Positions 11,853 to 25,800 are shown, counted from the first letter of the stretch. The stretch is 64,000 bases of DNA from Paramecium octaurelia (GCA_905182995.1 CAJJDP010000006.1:625163-689162); one strand, 5' to 3'. Made by a program: numbers and translations. The notes: generated by a model not told the origin, from the letters alone.

Positions 11853-13527
11853 ATGGCTGGAGTGCAATAAAAGATCTTCAATAATTAATTTGTTGTAAAA
11901 AAAAGGATTTCTTCAGGTTCATTTGGTGTGGTGTATTAAGGAGTTGATTTGCGCTCATCAGACCATGTGGCAATTAAGGTTGAAAAGTTAGAGGTGGATG
12001 AATTATTGAGTTTAGATAGAGAGGTTGAGTAATAGGCATATCATTAGATTCAAATACTGAGATCAGTATAGGGAGTGCAGTAAGTTCCTAGGTTGAAATG
12101 GGCAGGAAAGGATTAAGGGAATAATGTAATGGTAATTTAGCTGTTGGGTAGAGATCTTACTCATTATATGAGATAGAGAAAACGATTTAGTCTGCCTTGT
12201 GTTTTGAGTATTGCAGATTAGATGCTAACTATACTTGAAAACATTCACAATAAGTACATTTTCTATTGAAGCCAGGGGTGTGATTCATCGAGATTTAAAG
12301 CCTGAAAATGTATTGGTTGGAAAAGAGAAAGAGAAGAATTTAATATATTTGGTTGACTTTGGAATTGCGAAACACTTTAAAGATAAAGATGATAAACATA
12401 TGTATAAAAACTAAGTTAACAATAGTCCATTCAAAGACAACAAGCCATTCCTAGGAACTTCAAGATATGCAAGCATAGCAGCACATAAAGGGTACGAGTT
12501 ATCAAGAAAAGATGATCTTGAATCACTAGGTTATATGTTAATGTAATATTGATACAATAAAGAGATTTTTATTGAAGGGAAGTTTGCCGTGGTAAAATGT
12601 AGATTATAAAAACGAAGAAGAAAAAGTTAAAATAGTAGGATTAATGAAAATGAGAATTTCATCTCAGGAATTATGCCAAGACTTGCCAAATGAATTTATG
12701 AAATTCATAGATTTAGTAAAAAAGATGAGTTATAGAGAGAAACCTGATTATAAGTAAAAATATAGATAATTTAGATACTTCTAATAACTATTGAGAAGAG
12801 TGGCTATTTAGCAATAAGCTGAATATAGATTTGATTGGTTAGATGAAAATAATCAAGATAGAAAATCCGGATCTGTTTCTCCTAAAAAGCAGTAATCCAT
12901 TAAAGTTATGGATTAATCACATCTAATTTAATAAATCTATTCACCTAAGAAGTAAAAATAAAGTGAAGAATTTGATGATACTGGATTATCAAAGAGAGAG
13001 TCAAATGGGAGATTCTCCATTGCTAACAACTCTTTAAATCTTGTGCCTTGTGAAAGCAAATTAAATTTAAGACACAAAAGCACAAGTTCATTTAATGAGT
13101 CAAATTAACAATACAGTGACATTCAACCAGAGGTCAGTTGTATGATAGCATATCAAAGAAATGTGAGATTTGGATCATTTCATAATGAAATTAACACTCC
13201 AAAATAAGCAGAACGAAGTACTTCTGCACAAAATAAGATTAGAGTTGTTCATAAATTAAGTTTGGATGTCAAACCCAATTGTTATAATTCCATTGTTGAA
13301 TTGCAATTGGGACTCATGAACAATCCATCAATTATGGATTTTACTGTTAGGAGTTCAGATTAAATGAATGAGGATGAAAGTCCTTGTCTTGATGACAAAT
13401 GCAGCTTTTTAAAAAAAGCTTCTATTGAAAAGTATAGATTACCTTATAAATTGATAGTTAATTTAAAAATCCAATACAACTCTTCAGAATAAATTACAAA
13501 GAGAGAACAAGAGTTAAACATAATTGA
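11853..13527 (+). CDS. Casein kinase 1 family protein kinase
   Basis: Ser/Thr kinase of the CK1 group. The glycine loop ([14 protein letters not shown]), the VAIK lysine, a helix-C Glu, [24 protein letters not shown] (DFG), the CK1-type substitute for APE ([12 protein letters not shown]) and the [10 protein letters not shown] motif are all present. Introns: 22 nt inside the HNK/GVIHRD junction, 22 nt after GYML, and a 26-nt terminal one. With them the model is exactly 535 codons (534 aa). The C-terminal 230 residues are Ser/Lys/Asn-rich and probably regulatory. Its stop lies 28 bp from the convergent M16 gene. If the last intron were not used, the frame would run on into that gene, which supports the spliced ending. 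Confidence 0.93.
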
Positions 13528-13555
13528 ATAAACTTTATATTTATTATTTAATGAA

Positions 13556-15233
13556 TCAACCCTCATAGTATGGTTAAGCATATCCACCCAAAGTGCTCCT
13601 CTTCCATGATCTATTGTAATGAGCAACAGCATCTAACAAGTGAGTAGGACCCCATACAACAACAGAAATATCCTATTATTTATTTAAACAGAATGATTAC
13701 CTTATCCCAGAAGTGTCTTGTAGCAACTCTAGTCAAATGACCAGCATCAAGAGCAGAGATTCTTCTAGCAAATTCACTTCTTGGCACTCTTCTTCCCCAA
13801 TAGCTAAATCTTACTAAAATATAGATACAAAACTTATTAAGCAATTTCTCTTGATTATTTGGCTGAACTTTCTTAACTCAATAATTCATTAAACACTTTA
13901 GCTCTAGCTCTGAAAACTTCAACTTATCCTACTGATGAAGCATAATCAGATAAAACCATTTGACTGACATATGCCATTTATGTTGCAAAGACTTCATTAC
14001 CAATCAAGTAATTTCCAAAAAGACCAGTGTCTGAATATGCGTAATAAACGCATCTTTAGTATGTGACATCAGGTAATCCACCAAGAAGTGAATGCATAGT
14101 GTTGTATTATCTGCTTGGAGCATTCAAATGGAATCCTGTGTGTTTGTCAGCTCTGTAATCACCAATAAGTCTTTAGAAATAATGGAGAGCAAAAACATCA
14201 GGGTGATTCCATCCTGGAGCATCGAAGAAAACACCAACATTCAAATTTGTTAATTCATCATCTTTCATTAACTACACTATTAATAAAATGTGAATACCAT
14301 AATGGATGGAGTAGCATATGGTTTTTCTGAGTTTGGTACTTCAGTTGGAACAGATGTACCTAATCCTTTGAATGCCTTATTGACTGCAGAGACAAAGTCC
14401 TCATGGTTTACATTGCCAGCAGCTGAGACTACTACATTTGGTGCAACAAAATTAGCCTTATGGAATTATCTAATTTATTCTTCTGTAACATTTGGAATGT
14501 TATCTCTGATTCCTGCTGTTGGTTATCCCAAATAATGATCTCTATAATTTGTGTAATGAGCAGCTTCAGCAACAACTCTGTATTAATCATTGATGCTAAC
14601 TGATTCTCTATAGATTCCTTCTCTTTCTGCTTCAATCTAAGCTGGTGAATATAATGAATTTGTCAAAATGTCCCCCAAAAAGCTTACTGCTCTCTCTAGT
14701 TCTGATGGCAAAAAAGTGAGGGTATAAGTCTATAATTCTCTACCTTATTTCACTTTTAATGATCCTCCCAAATAATCGATTTCTGCTTCAACTTATTCTC
14801 TTGATCTTGTTGTTGTGCCCTAGAATGAATATTTATTCCTACTCTCAAGTTTAATTTTGAAATGAAGTTTGATACTCCAGAACTTTCTAAGGTTTCAAAT
14901 CTCGATCCTGCTTTGACTGCTACAGTAATTGAAGCCAATGGCGAATTGTATTATTCAGACACTACTCTGAGACCACTGTCTAATTGAGTCAAGGCTTAAA
15001 GTTCATTATAATTGTGTACCTTAAGGTCTATCGTACTTCAAGGCTTCAGGAATTTCCCCTGTTGGCAATTCTCCAAAGTCCACTAATGCTGACTTTGAGA
15101 ATTGCAATTAGAAATTTCTCTCTACTTTTGTCTATTGAGCTTAAGTTGTTGGGCTCTTCTTTCCTGATACACTTTCAGCTGTGCAAAATTAAGCTAATTT
15201 GCGTAGAGAATGCAATCTGTTCCTTAAAAACAT
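13556..15233 (-). CDS. M16-family mitochondrial core/processing-peptidase subunit, metal site lost
   Basis: Relative of the mitochondrial processing peptidase subunits and cytochrome bc1 core proteins. The 518-aa product keeps the family architecture: a possible targeting N-terminus, VKAGSRFETLESSGVSNF, RGTTTRSREQVEAEIDYLGG, an AEREGIYRES segment and C-terminal VVVWGPTHLLDAVAHYNRSW. The Zn-binding HxxEH that sits in the first block of active members reads NFISK here, so it is probably non-catalytic (bc1 core or MPP-alpha-like). Introns of 25, 23, 26, 19 and 28 nt give 519 codons. The 19-nt one (13810-13828) is unusually short. Which complex it joins cannot be settled by reading alone. Confidence 0.88.
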
Positions 15234-15810
15234 ATCTGAATTAATTTATTTATATTTAAAATAGGATTAAACTTAAGACACCAAAAAAATGAATTCCAAA
15301 ATACCACTTTCTTAAAGGCTTTCATTGATTATCCGTTTAGATTAGTCTAATAGTTAGTATTTTTATTCAAATCCTAAAACCATAATTAGTTATGAAGTAT
15401 CTAAATATCCTGTTAATTTAATCACTCAATTCTTTTCATTAAACATTTATAATTTATGAGATTCATAATTACACATCTTCTACAAATTTATCAAATACAT
15501 AGATTCTTAATCCTTAATTTATTAGTTTTAACCATATTTACACATACATAGATCAATATTATTAGAAAATTAGGCATTTTAATTTATTCTAAAAGCAAAT
15601 GCTAGAAATAATTCATTTTTATATTATAATAAAAACTAAACTATGGGAGCTTTCTGATTTTTAAGAAAATGGCCCTGTTGTAACTTAGATTAGCTTTTGC
15701 CCTATAAAATATTATTTTTATAAAAACAATAAAAAGTCATAAAAAGTTAGATTAAAAATATCAATTGATTTTACTATTAATAACTCCAATATTTTGTATA
15801 TTACTTTAAA
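15234..15810. other. AT-rich spacer, no gene seen
   Basis: About 580 bp upstream of both the M16 gene (minus) and the C2H2 gene (plus). It presumably contains the divergent promoters. No long open reading, repeat or RNA signature was found. Confidence 0.5.
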
Positions 15811-16221
15811 ATGGATAACATAAACCCTCATTAAAATCTATAATTAAATAGGAAAAATCATCTCAACTTTGCAAACAAGTAATGGCATATATTTCAGACT
15901 GGCATTGAAGAGAATCAACCCTGTTAATAGCTTTCTTTAATAACTAAACCAAAAATGGTTGATTCATGCTAATAATTGTAGAGTGAAAGTTATCCAAGAA
16001 AAACTAGAAAATAAATAAACTAATGTCAATATTGCCTATAAAAATTTAAGAATTATAAAGCCCTTGGGGGACATATATCTAAAAAACATAAAGGAAGTTC
16101 AAAAAAATATAATGAGAAAATGAGATCACACAAACGCAATACTCAGACAAGATTCAACAGAAGAATTCTTACTTAACATATTAGAAGTTTGTTTAGATTT
16201 GAAGATTAAGTAGACTCTTGA
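15811..16221 (+). CDS. Small single-finger C2H2 protein with ALGGH motif
   Basis: Intronless, 136 aa. Around residues 70-92 lies a C2H2 finger, QCQYCLQKFKNYKALGGH followed by ISKKH: spacing C-x2-C-x12-H-x4-H. The KALGGH core resembles the QALGGH signature of plant EPF-type zinc fingers, where that helix contacts DNA. A basic stretch (KKHKGSSKKYNEKMRSHKR) follows and could be a nuclear localisation signal. The N-terminal half is Gln/Asn-rich. A DNA-binding role is a family-based inference. Confidence 0.8.
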
Positions 16222-16429
16222 ATAATATATATTTATTTGATAATCTTAATATTTCATTTATGTGATACAAGAGAATTCTAATATTTACATCATCGCCATG
16301 TAAAATCAAGGAGGAAGGAGTTCATATTTTATATCGAAATAAGTATACCTTATTATATTAATTTACAAAATAGTTAAAATAATTATATTAATTTGAAAAG
16401 TATTGATCTATAATAAAACAATAAAATAG

Positions 16430-18428
16430 TCAATAATTCTATTCAATATTAAAGTTTTGACATTCAAGACAAGAACATTATTCTTAAATATTTAAGTATT
16501 GATGAGGAGAATATAATTCCACTATTGATGCTCTAGAATATTTTTATCGAAACTCATCTTTATTTTTACCACTATCTAGATCTTTAAGATTGTTGTTAGA
16601 ATTAACAAATTAATGAGGTGTCTTAGGCTTAGTTCTTTAATGCATTTCATCAATTTACTGTTTAGTATATGAGTTTTTCTTTTTGGCCTTTGATATTTCA
16701 GTAATACTTCTCAACCCACAATCATTAGAGGAAAAAGGACGAATAGAAGTACTTTTTAAATTAATAACAGTTTTCTTGTCAAATAAACTTGCAAAATCAG
16801 AAATCTTACGTCTCTGTTGATTCGAGCTTCCACAATTTGTTTAATTAAGTTTATTCATAGGACTGTCAAAACCACTTAAGATATAATAATAGATTATACT
16901 ATAATGAATTGATTCTAAATGATGGTTCTCTATTAATTATTTCACTACTATCAGGTATGATAATAGATTGCTTTTATTAATTCGTAGGATGTTCATCAAC
17001 ATCTAAAAACATATCATCATGAATTTATAAAAGCACTTCATTCAAAAAGTCAAAAGGTAACTCACCATACTCTTCATTCCTGAGTACAATTAATTAATTG
17101 ATATTTTCAGAAGAGTGACTTTTTATTCCTATTTTTCTTTTGTTTTGCTTTCTATCAGACATCATTCTAAAAAAGCTTTTTTGTTTGTTTATCTAACCAG
17201 ATACAGTTTGATTTAAGGGACTCTCATTTAATTCTTAATCTGAATCTTATTTTAAATTCCTGAAGATGCTTGTGATTTAAATTTTCTTTTTAGCCCTGAT
17301 TAATTTATCATAAAGATTAGCCTTAACTAACAATACATTTTATTTAGTAGGTCTGGGGGAATTTAAATTATCAAGAAGTTAATCTGCATCATCATTAACT
17401 GATAGAAACAACCTCTTCAAATCTTTAGTCAGTTCTTTAGCCATTTTATTACTCTTGTTTAATAGTTCCTGAATCTCTTTATTTCTTTATTCAATAATTT
17501 GTAATCTTTAATTAAAGAAACTAAACTCTTTATTCTTTATTGAATCCCTTCTTCCAGTTCTCATTCCCTTTTTAAGCATGCTAATCTATTCTTCTTCTTT
17601 TTTGCTTCCATAAAGTTCTTGAAATTCTATATTGAGTATTGCCACAGGAAGAGAGAAAATTACTGTGTTAGCCATCAAAGCCATAATACAAGTGGTTATT
17701 ATACCAATTATGGTCTTTGGGACATAGTCACCATATCCCACAGTTGTCATGGTGACTATGCCCAGCCAAACTGCATTTTCAATTTCTAAATCATTTTCTG
17801 TATGCTCCGAATAATATAAAACTATCGCATAAGCAAGTGTGATTTATAAAAAAGCTATTATCAAAAAATAAAACTGAGATATGCTATCTGCAACACTTTT
17901 ATACAAAATATCCACTCCTTTCAAGTACCTCTTGACTTTTAATATTCTGATCACTTTAAACAATTTCAAAATTCTCAATCCATTTAATGCAGTTTTACCA
18001 TACATTAATGAAATTATACTAAGAGGAGCAATTGATAATAGATCTATAATTAATACTTAATCTACCTATTAGATTCATATGTTAAAATAAGAACTTCTTA
18101 ATTGGATAGCCATAAACGGTGTATGTTGACAATCGAAACAGATATTCTAGAACAAAAACAACAAAAATAAGGATTTCACAATCATTGCTTAAATCATTAT
18201 AGGTTTAATTACTATCTCAAATTAATTCAATTACTTATCAAATAGCGAATCACAAAGTATTTAAACTTAAGATAGCAAAATTGTAAAACAAATGATATAC
18301 TGTATTAAGCCTGCCAATCTACTTGATGAAGGATCTTCTAATAAAATGAATACTATTTTTCTGAACTAGTTCACCTTTTCTTTAAAATTCTTTTTCTTAA
18401 AAGTACTTTGTTTTTATATTACAGGCAT
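16430..18428 (-). CDS. Voltage-gated potassium channel (Kv-like)
   Basis: About 642 aa with introns of 23, 22 and 25 nt. Six membrane segments are visible, including S3 (ILIFVVFVLEYLFRL), an S4 with basic residues every third position (RILKLFKVIRILKVKR), S5, the pore helix and the K+ filter TTVGYGDY, and S6 (TTCIMALMANTVIFSLPVAI). The remaining 300 residues are a cytoplasmic tail rich in Lys/Glu, with a helical region just after S6 (KKEEEQISMLKKGMR). I see no cyclic-nucleotide-binding domain. Such channels set ciliary membrane potential in Paramecium; the exact subtype is not determined. Confidence 0.92.
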
Positions 18429-18769
18429 TTATAAATATATTCTAATAATATAGAAATTAATCAAAATATAACCTCAGCAATTCATTTTCCTTAGAATATT
18501 GTTACTTCACATATAATTCAAAGTTGAAAAGAAAATAAATTAAATCTTCATTAATATTATGATCTATCACTTATTGATATTTGCTTGAAAAACGAAGAAA
18601 ATATCAGAATTCAAACTAAAATTTAATTGAAAGGTAAAAAGTCAAATCTCTTTGCTTTGAAGAGATATTAACAAATACAAAGCATTCTTTATTTTTCTAG
18701 TGTTAAATATAAATAAAAGGCAATTAATAAAAAAAATTCTCTTAATTTAATTTTTAAATTTGATGACAA

Positions 18770-19369
18770 ATGATTATTTTATTAATAAATCGCTTTATGA
18801 ATACTTGTAAATAAGAGCTTGAAAAGAATGAATTTTTAGAAAACAATAAAGTTAATTATAAAAAGGAATATAGGAATGTTATCAAATTGGGAAGATGCCT
18901 TTTTATCGTAAAATTTATAATGACTGGTGCAATTTTATTATACTTAGTCTGCTTTTATTCTTTATTAATGTCAGATGATTATTGGGTAGAGAATTAAGAT
19001 AAGTACATTTACATAACAATTGGATTGTCTTTAGCTGACTTGATTGCATTTATATAACACATTCTAGCTTTATATGCTATCATGAATAAGAAACAAACTT
19101 TAACAATGGTGTGTGGAATGTTGTCTTTTAAATCAAGCTTTCTAAGAACAATCATGTTTTATTTTATGATTACCAAAACCGAGATGAATTTTTACAAATA
19201 TTCTACATTAGCTACTATTTTTACTTGTTTATAATTAGGATTTGCAATTTTGATTTTTGAATTGAGAAATTAGTGGAAACCAATCCCTTAAAGAAAATGG
19301 AAGAAGCTCTTTAGATTAATAAGATCAAAAATTCCAAAAATTAAAGAGAATGAATTGTAAAAAATGTGA
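18770..19369 (+). CDS. Four-transmembrane protein of unknown function
   Basis: Intronless, 199 aa. Hydrophobic segments lie near residues 45-65 (LFIVKFIMTGAILLYLVCFY), 85-105 (YITIGLSLADLIAF), 125-145 and 155-170. Basic/polar tails flank them (RKWKKLFRLIRSKIPKIKENE at the end). Another ATG at 18763 is in a different frame and gives only a short peptide, so 18770 was chosen. It resembles small ciliate membrane proteins without a named family. Confidence 0.65.
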
Positions 19370-19852
19370 TTTCATATAAAAATAATTATTAAATTATTGA
19401 ATTTCTCGATTTAATCATTACTTTTTAGAAGCAGCTTCTAAACTTCTAATTCTAACTAATTCAGAAGAGAAAAGAGTTAATGAATGAACAACCATACTGC
19501 AATGTTATTATTGATATTTAGAAATAAATGGTGAATTTTCTCACTCTCATAATAATCGATTTTCAAGTAATGAGAAAATGTAAAAGATTAATGTTAACTT
19601 TTTACAAAACATGGCTTAAAAGTACAAAAATAACAAATGCTTATATTTAATCACTAAATCCCTTTGATAATGCTTGATAATTGATTTTTTTAAGAATAAG
19701 ACTACGAGAAAGACAATCAATCCTGGGCACTTAGCTATGCTTTAGATAAAATTACTAGGATTTTGAAGCTAAATAAAATTGTTTTCAATCTAAACTAAAC
19801 TATTCCATCTCAACTGTTTTATTGAATAAATTTATTTCAAAATATTTTTATA
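19370..19852. other. Spacer with a possible short minus-strand exon
   Basis: AT-rich interval. On the minus strand a reading ending at TGA (complement of 19415-19417) has a protein-like tail (LVRIRSLEAASKKQ), but I found no convincing start or splice pattern, so no gene is called. The remainder shows nothing. Confidence 0.3.
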
Positions 19853-22800
19853 ATGTATAGAAATTATGATCCAACTGCTTCGCCAGCCCTTTCACACTAA
19901 TCATAGGATGATTATGAAATAAAAATCAAATAACTATTGAGAGCTAACGATAAACTCGTATATAATGAACTCATTATTAGAATGCTGTTGTTAGAGAAGC
20001 ACTTGCTGAGAATGAATAGCTAAAGGGAAATATTGATGTGCTCTATAAAGAAAATAAGGATCTGAATAGACTTAATATTGAACTTTGCGATTAACTTGAA
20101 AGAATTAAAAGAAATACAAGATAGCATTCAACTCATGATAAGACCATAATTGATTACGAATAAGAAATCACATAACTCAAATTGTTGCTGCAAGAAAAAC
20201 AAAAAGAGGTTAATTCTTTTAAAATAAGATATAATGAAGACTTATAAATTAAGCTAGATATTGTGGAGAAAAGTGGAAATGTATGATAAACAATTAATTT
20301 ATTTAGTCTAATAAATTGAAGTAATTGGAAGAGCAAAACTAACAATTGATATAAGAATTAGATTTGATAACCAAAAGACTTTTAGATAGAGATAATGCTT
20401 AAGGGACTGTTGATTATGAAGAACTATTGAGAGAAAGAGATTAAGAGATTGAAATACTCACACAATAAATTATTCAAATTTCAAATAATAAATAAGTTAA
20501 ACAGTTTGATCCAAGCAGTGATAAGAGGTAAATAACTGAAACTGAGGAGTACTATGGTTAAATAATAAAAGAGTTATAAGAGAAAATTGAATAATTGAGA
20601 ATAATAATTATTGAGAAAGATGATCAAATGAATCAAGGTTAAAATCAAAGTGCGCTGATAGAGATGGAAACTTTGTAGGTTTAATTGATATAATACAAAA
20701 TAGAAATTGAAGGATATAAAACTAGAATGTAATATATTCAAAATGAATTGTCCGAGAAGGACCATTTAATTGAAGACTTATAGAATATTATTAAGGACTT
20801 AACCAAAAAAATTTAAAATAGATAATCAAATGATGTTTAGATTCCCATTTCCCCAAAAAATCCAAATAAAAGTCCAAGTAACTCTTTTAATTAAAATTAA
20901 AATAATGCTAATAGGAATTAAAGAAATCCTGGAGATGCAACCAAGAATGCTGCTGATGTTTTCTAATAGGAAGAGGATAATTTTGATTAAAAAGATCCTA
21001 ATGAGGAGAAAAAGAAGAAGAAGCATGGTTTGGAAGGTGCTAAAAAAAAGGAGGATGAGGACTCTATAAAAGATTATCAAAAGATTATTGCAAATTTAAA
21101 GGCTGAAAATTAAAGACTATAATAAGAATTGAATTAGGCAATTTTTAGAATCAATCAATAAGAAGCTCTAATAAATGAAAAAGATACCTAATTAAGTCTG
21201 CTGGAATTAAGAGAAAAAGAAATTCGACAATTAAAAGACTAATTGAACAAATAGTACAAATTAGAATAAGAAAATAAATAATTAGAAAAAAAACTTGGAG
21301 AATTAGAATAAAAAATTTAGGATTTAATGCTTGAGATTGAAAACTATGATTAGGATAATAAATTGAACGAAAAAAAATAATCAAAAAAAGAGGCTGATTA
21401 TTAGAAGGCACTGTAAAAGTAAAAGGATGAATTATTGGCCAATTAAAAGAAGATAGAACAAATCAATAAATAGATGCAAGATGAGATTAACTTCTTTGAA
21501 GATTAAATGAAGGATTTACAAGATTCTCTTAGAGTAAAAGATCAAGAAGTAAAGAAACTTCAAGAGTAAATTAAGGAATTAAACAAGACTTTGGAGAAAA
21601 GCAATAATTAAAGTGATCAAATTGAAAAGCTGCATTAGGAAGCTCATTCTTAAACATAACTATTCGAAGAGCTTGAATAAAAAATCTAATAACAAGAATA
21701 TGAAATCAAGACTAAAGAATAAGAAATTAAGAGATTAAAGGAAAAGAATAGGGATTTGCAATTATACTAATTAAAATTAAAAGATTATGAAGAGAATATT
21801 AATTCATTAAAAGAGGAAATTGAAAGACTTAATTCTATTGATAAGTAATAGTAAGAGAATATTTATAAACTAGAGTAGAGTCATAAAACTAAAGAGTATT
21901 AGTTATCTAAATACTCAGAATAAACAAAAGAAATGACAAATAAAGTTAAGGAATTAAATGAAGAAAAAACAAGTGAAATTAGAAAATTCATAATTCAAAA
22001 TGAAGAATTATAGGAGTAGGTTAGAATCTTCGAAATTGAAGTCAAGAAATTATAGAGCAATATCTAAGGAAATTAGAGAACTCCTGAAAGAACAACAAAG
22101 TTATAATAAGAGCTAGATGATTTATATGATAAATTAAATTAATAAATTGGAGAAAATGCAGATCTTAAAATTTAAATACAGAACCTTTCGACTTAAATCA
22201 AGTTAAAAGAACAAGAAATTAAGAAATTATTAGAAATATAACAAGACATTCGGTAAAATTCAAATAGGGAGAATGATTTAACAAAGGAAATTTAAGAACT
22301 ACATCAAAAAATCAATAAATATGAATAAAGCATCAAATAACTTTAAGATTAGATTAACAAATTAGAGAACCTAATTAAATACAAAGATTAATAAATAAAA
22401 AAACATGAGATTGAATAAGATAGTTGGAAGGATAATCTTACAAAGTTAGAAAACCAGATTGAAGAATTAGAAACGCAATAGATAAGAGAATTATAATAGT
22501 AAGATAAATAAAATAAAGAAACTATAAAAAAATTAGAAAATTAATTAAAATCAAAGGAACATGAGATTAAGAAGTTGTAGGATGAAATTAAGTTATAATA
22601 AGAGAAGATTTAGAGTTTAGAGTAAATGATAGAATAAATTAATGATTAATTTCATTCTTCATAATAATAATTAAATGAAGTGTAATTGAAATTTTAACTT
22701 ACAATAAGAGAAAAAGAATTTGAAATAAATAAATTGAAATAAAAGTTGGGAAGTTAGAAATCACCTGAAATTTAATCAGAAATTGATTCATTACATCAAT

Positions 22801-25800
22801 AGATAATAGAGAAGGAGACAGAAATAATTAAAGTTAAAGAAGATACTACAGAATTATCTTAAAAAATAAGAAATTATGAGTTAGATTTCAAAAAATTCTA
22901 AGAAACAATTAAAGAATATTAAAAAAAATTGGAGAGAACTACTTAACTCGAAATCCTAATAAGTGAACTCAAAATTAAAGATGAAACCAATTAAGTTAAA
23001 ATTGATGATTAAATTTCAACAATCACTAATTAAGATGCTATTATATAATCTAAAGATTAAACTATCAAAAAATTATAAGAACAACAACGAGAATTTACTA
23101 AAAAGGGAGATTAATTAATAAATGTGTAAAAGAAATTGATTGAAACTGAGTAATAGTTGCACGAAGCTTTACAAAATGCAAGCACAAGTTAGGAAAAAAT
23201 TAATACTTTAGAGTAATAACTTGCTTTGAAAGATTTAGAATTGAAAAAATTGAAGGATTAAATTAAAGATATTTAGAGGGAAGTCGAAAAGCTTTAAGCC
23301 AAATTATAAGATAAGGAATAGTTATAATATAAAATTATAGAATAATAAAATAAAATTGAAGAATTAGAAAATTAGATTGAAAAATTAAAATTAGAGAATA
23401 AAAAAAAGTCTTAAGAAAATTAGGTTCTGGAAGATAAAGTACAATAATTGAAAAAGTTAGAAGAAAAATATAAGAAATAATAAAATTTAATTGAAGAACA
23501 TAAATAAACTTTAGAGTCCCTTGAAAGAAAAATTAAGTCATTAGAAGAATAAATTTAAATAAATGAAGATGAAAAAAATAGTTTAGAAAGAGAAGTTGAA
23601 TTTTTAAAGAAGAAATTAGAAGATGAGAGGAAATAATTCGAAAACAAATTAAATTAATAAGCAAAAGCAAAGGATGACATTATTGCTAAATTAAAAGAAA
23701 AAATTGCTGAATTAGAAAAACTGGAAGCTTAACATTTTGAATTTACTTAGGAAGTTGAAGACTTAAAAGAAGAGTAAAAGTCAAGGAAGAATATTGAATC
23801 GAAACTCTAATCAGATAACAGTATTTATCAAAAATAGATTAAATAACTTGAGTAACAGATAAAACAATTATAAGAAAAGCTGAAATCAGAAGAAGAATCT
23901 CATAAAATATTGCGTAATGAAATTGAATAAATTAATTTAAATATCAAAGTTAAAGATGAACATATTTACAAGTTATAACAACAGGTAAAGAAATTAGAGA
24001 TTTCAATTAAAGAAAAAAAAGAGTAGATCAAATAATTCAAATAAGATATTTCAGAAAGGTCAAGTTAGATATCTTAGATAGATTTGATCGATAGAGAAAA
24101 AGAGGAATTGAATGATTAAATTCGATTAAAAGAGAAATCGGAAGAGTCTCTAAAGCAAACAATCAATACACTTTAATAATAAATATCTAAACTAACAAAA
24201 TAAGTTTAGTAATTAATCCAAGATAAGATAGAGTTATAACAGTAAATAGATAAAATGATTGACATTGAGAATTAAATTAATCTAAAAGAGATTGAAATTT
24301 TAAGATTGGTTTAAATTGAGAAGGATTATCTGAGATAGAAAGAAAAGGTGAAAACTTTGGATAAGACAATTACTGATCAAACTCAAAAAATAAAAATCTA
24401 TTAAGAGTACGAAAAGCAGACTATAGAGTCTATAAAAAATTATGAATAAGTGTTAGATGAAAAATAAGAAACCATTCAAAATTTAGAATAAGAAATAATT
24501 AAATTAAAGTAATAAATAGAGGATTATCAAAGATAAATTACTAAGATTTCTAAGGAGAAAGAGAATGTAAATTAGAAAGTTAAGTCATCAGAAATAAATT
24601 AATAACAGAAAATAGATATATTGGAAGAATAGAAAAAAGAATTACTTAGTGATTTACAATCATTAAATTTGAGAGTCGAAGATTTATAAAGTTAACTTAA
24701 GGAACTTTAGGAGAGACGTGATGAATTTTAAAAAATAGAAAAAGAAGATATCAGAAGAATAAGTGATACAAATGAAAGGAAATATAAGGAATCAATTAAA
24801 GAATTAGAAAAAGAAATTTAAAGACTAAAAGCAGAAATGATTAAACAAGAGCATAATAATTCCAAGGAAATTGAATAGTAAATAGATAAAGCATAAAAAT
24901 TAAAGCAATAAAATACTTAATTGGAATAAACCATTAAGAATTTATAAAATAATGAAAAGAAGTTAAAATTACTTGAAGAACAGTGCAATTAGATTAATGA
25001 GAGATCCCAAGAAAAATTAAATAAAAAAGATTAGATCATAGATGATTTAAATAAGTAAATTAAAAGTTTGAATGAGTAAATAAATAAACTAAATTAAAAA
25101 TTAAAATCTGTCAAGAAAGATGAAGAAGATGTTATAGCAGATTTTGGAGAGGATGCTGATGTGGATGATAATAATAAAACCAAAAAGAAATACGAAAAGG
25201 AATCAAAGAAGGAGAAAAACGAATAGAAAACATATAGATAATTGGAGAAAGAGATTGAAAAATTAACATAAGACAATATTAATAAAACTTAATAAATCAA
25301 ATAGCTGGAGGAATAGATCAAGAAAAGTTAAGAACTTATTTAGAAGGAAACAACAGATAAATAGTAAAAAATCTAAAAAGAAAAGGAAGAGAATTAGACA
25401 ATTAAAAAGTAGGAGACAGAAATTAAGAAAAAGGATGAATAAATTAAAAAGTTATAAGAGGATATTTAAAAAACAGAAAAAAATAGTAAAGAAAAAGAAT
25501 ATTTAGAACAAATAAAGGTACTGAAATAAGAAATAGACCAAAAGACTTAATAAATTACAAAGTTATAGGAATAGATTCAAAAACAACAAAAAGATATTAA
25601 TACGTCAAAATAAAAGGATGAAAAAAATAATAAAACTGAATAAGAACTTAAAAAGAAAGATGAAGAAATTTCAAAACTGAAAGAAAAAATAGAAAAAGAT
25701 TCAAAGGAAACCAATGAGAAAAAGTAAAATGAAAAGAACTAAAATGAAATAATAAAGAAATAACAAGAAGAAATCAAAAAAAAAGAGGAAGAAAATAAAA

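Noticed and set aside
13528-13620. Extension of the CK1 kinase frame past 13527 into the M16 gene
   Set aside because: A canonical 26-nt intron ending in GATAG gives a stop at 13525-13527, 28 bp before the M16 stop, matching the spacing of other convergent pairs.
20830-21411. Short plus- and minus-strand open readings inside the giant coiled-coil gene
   Set aside because: They are out of frame with, or antisense to, a continuous reading of more than 2000 codons and show no independent features.
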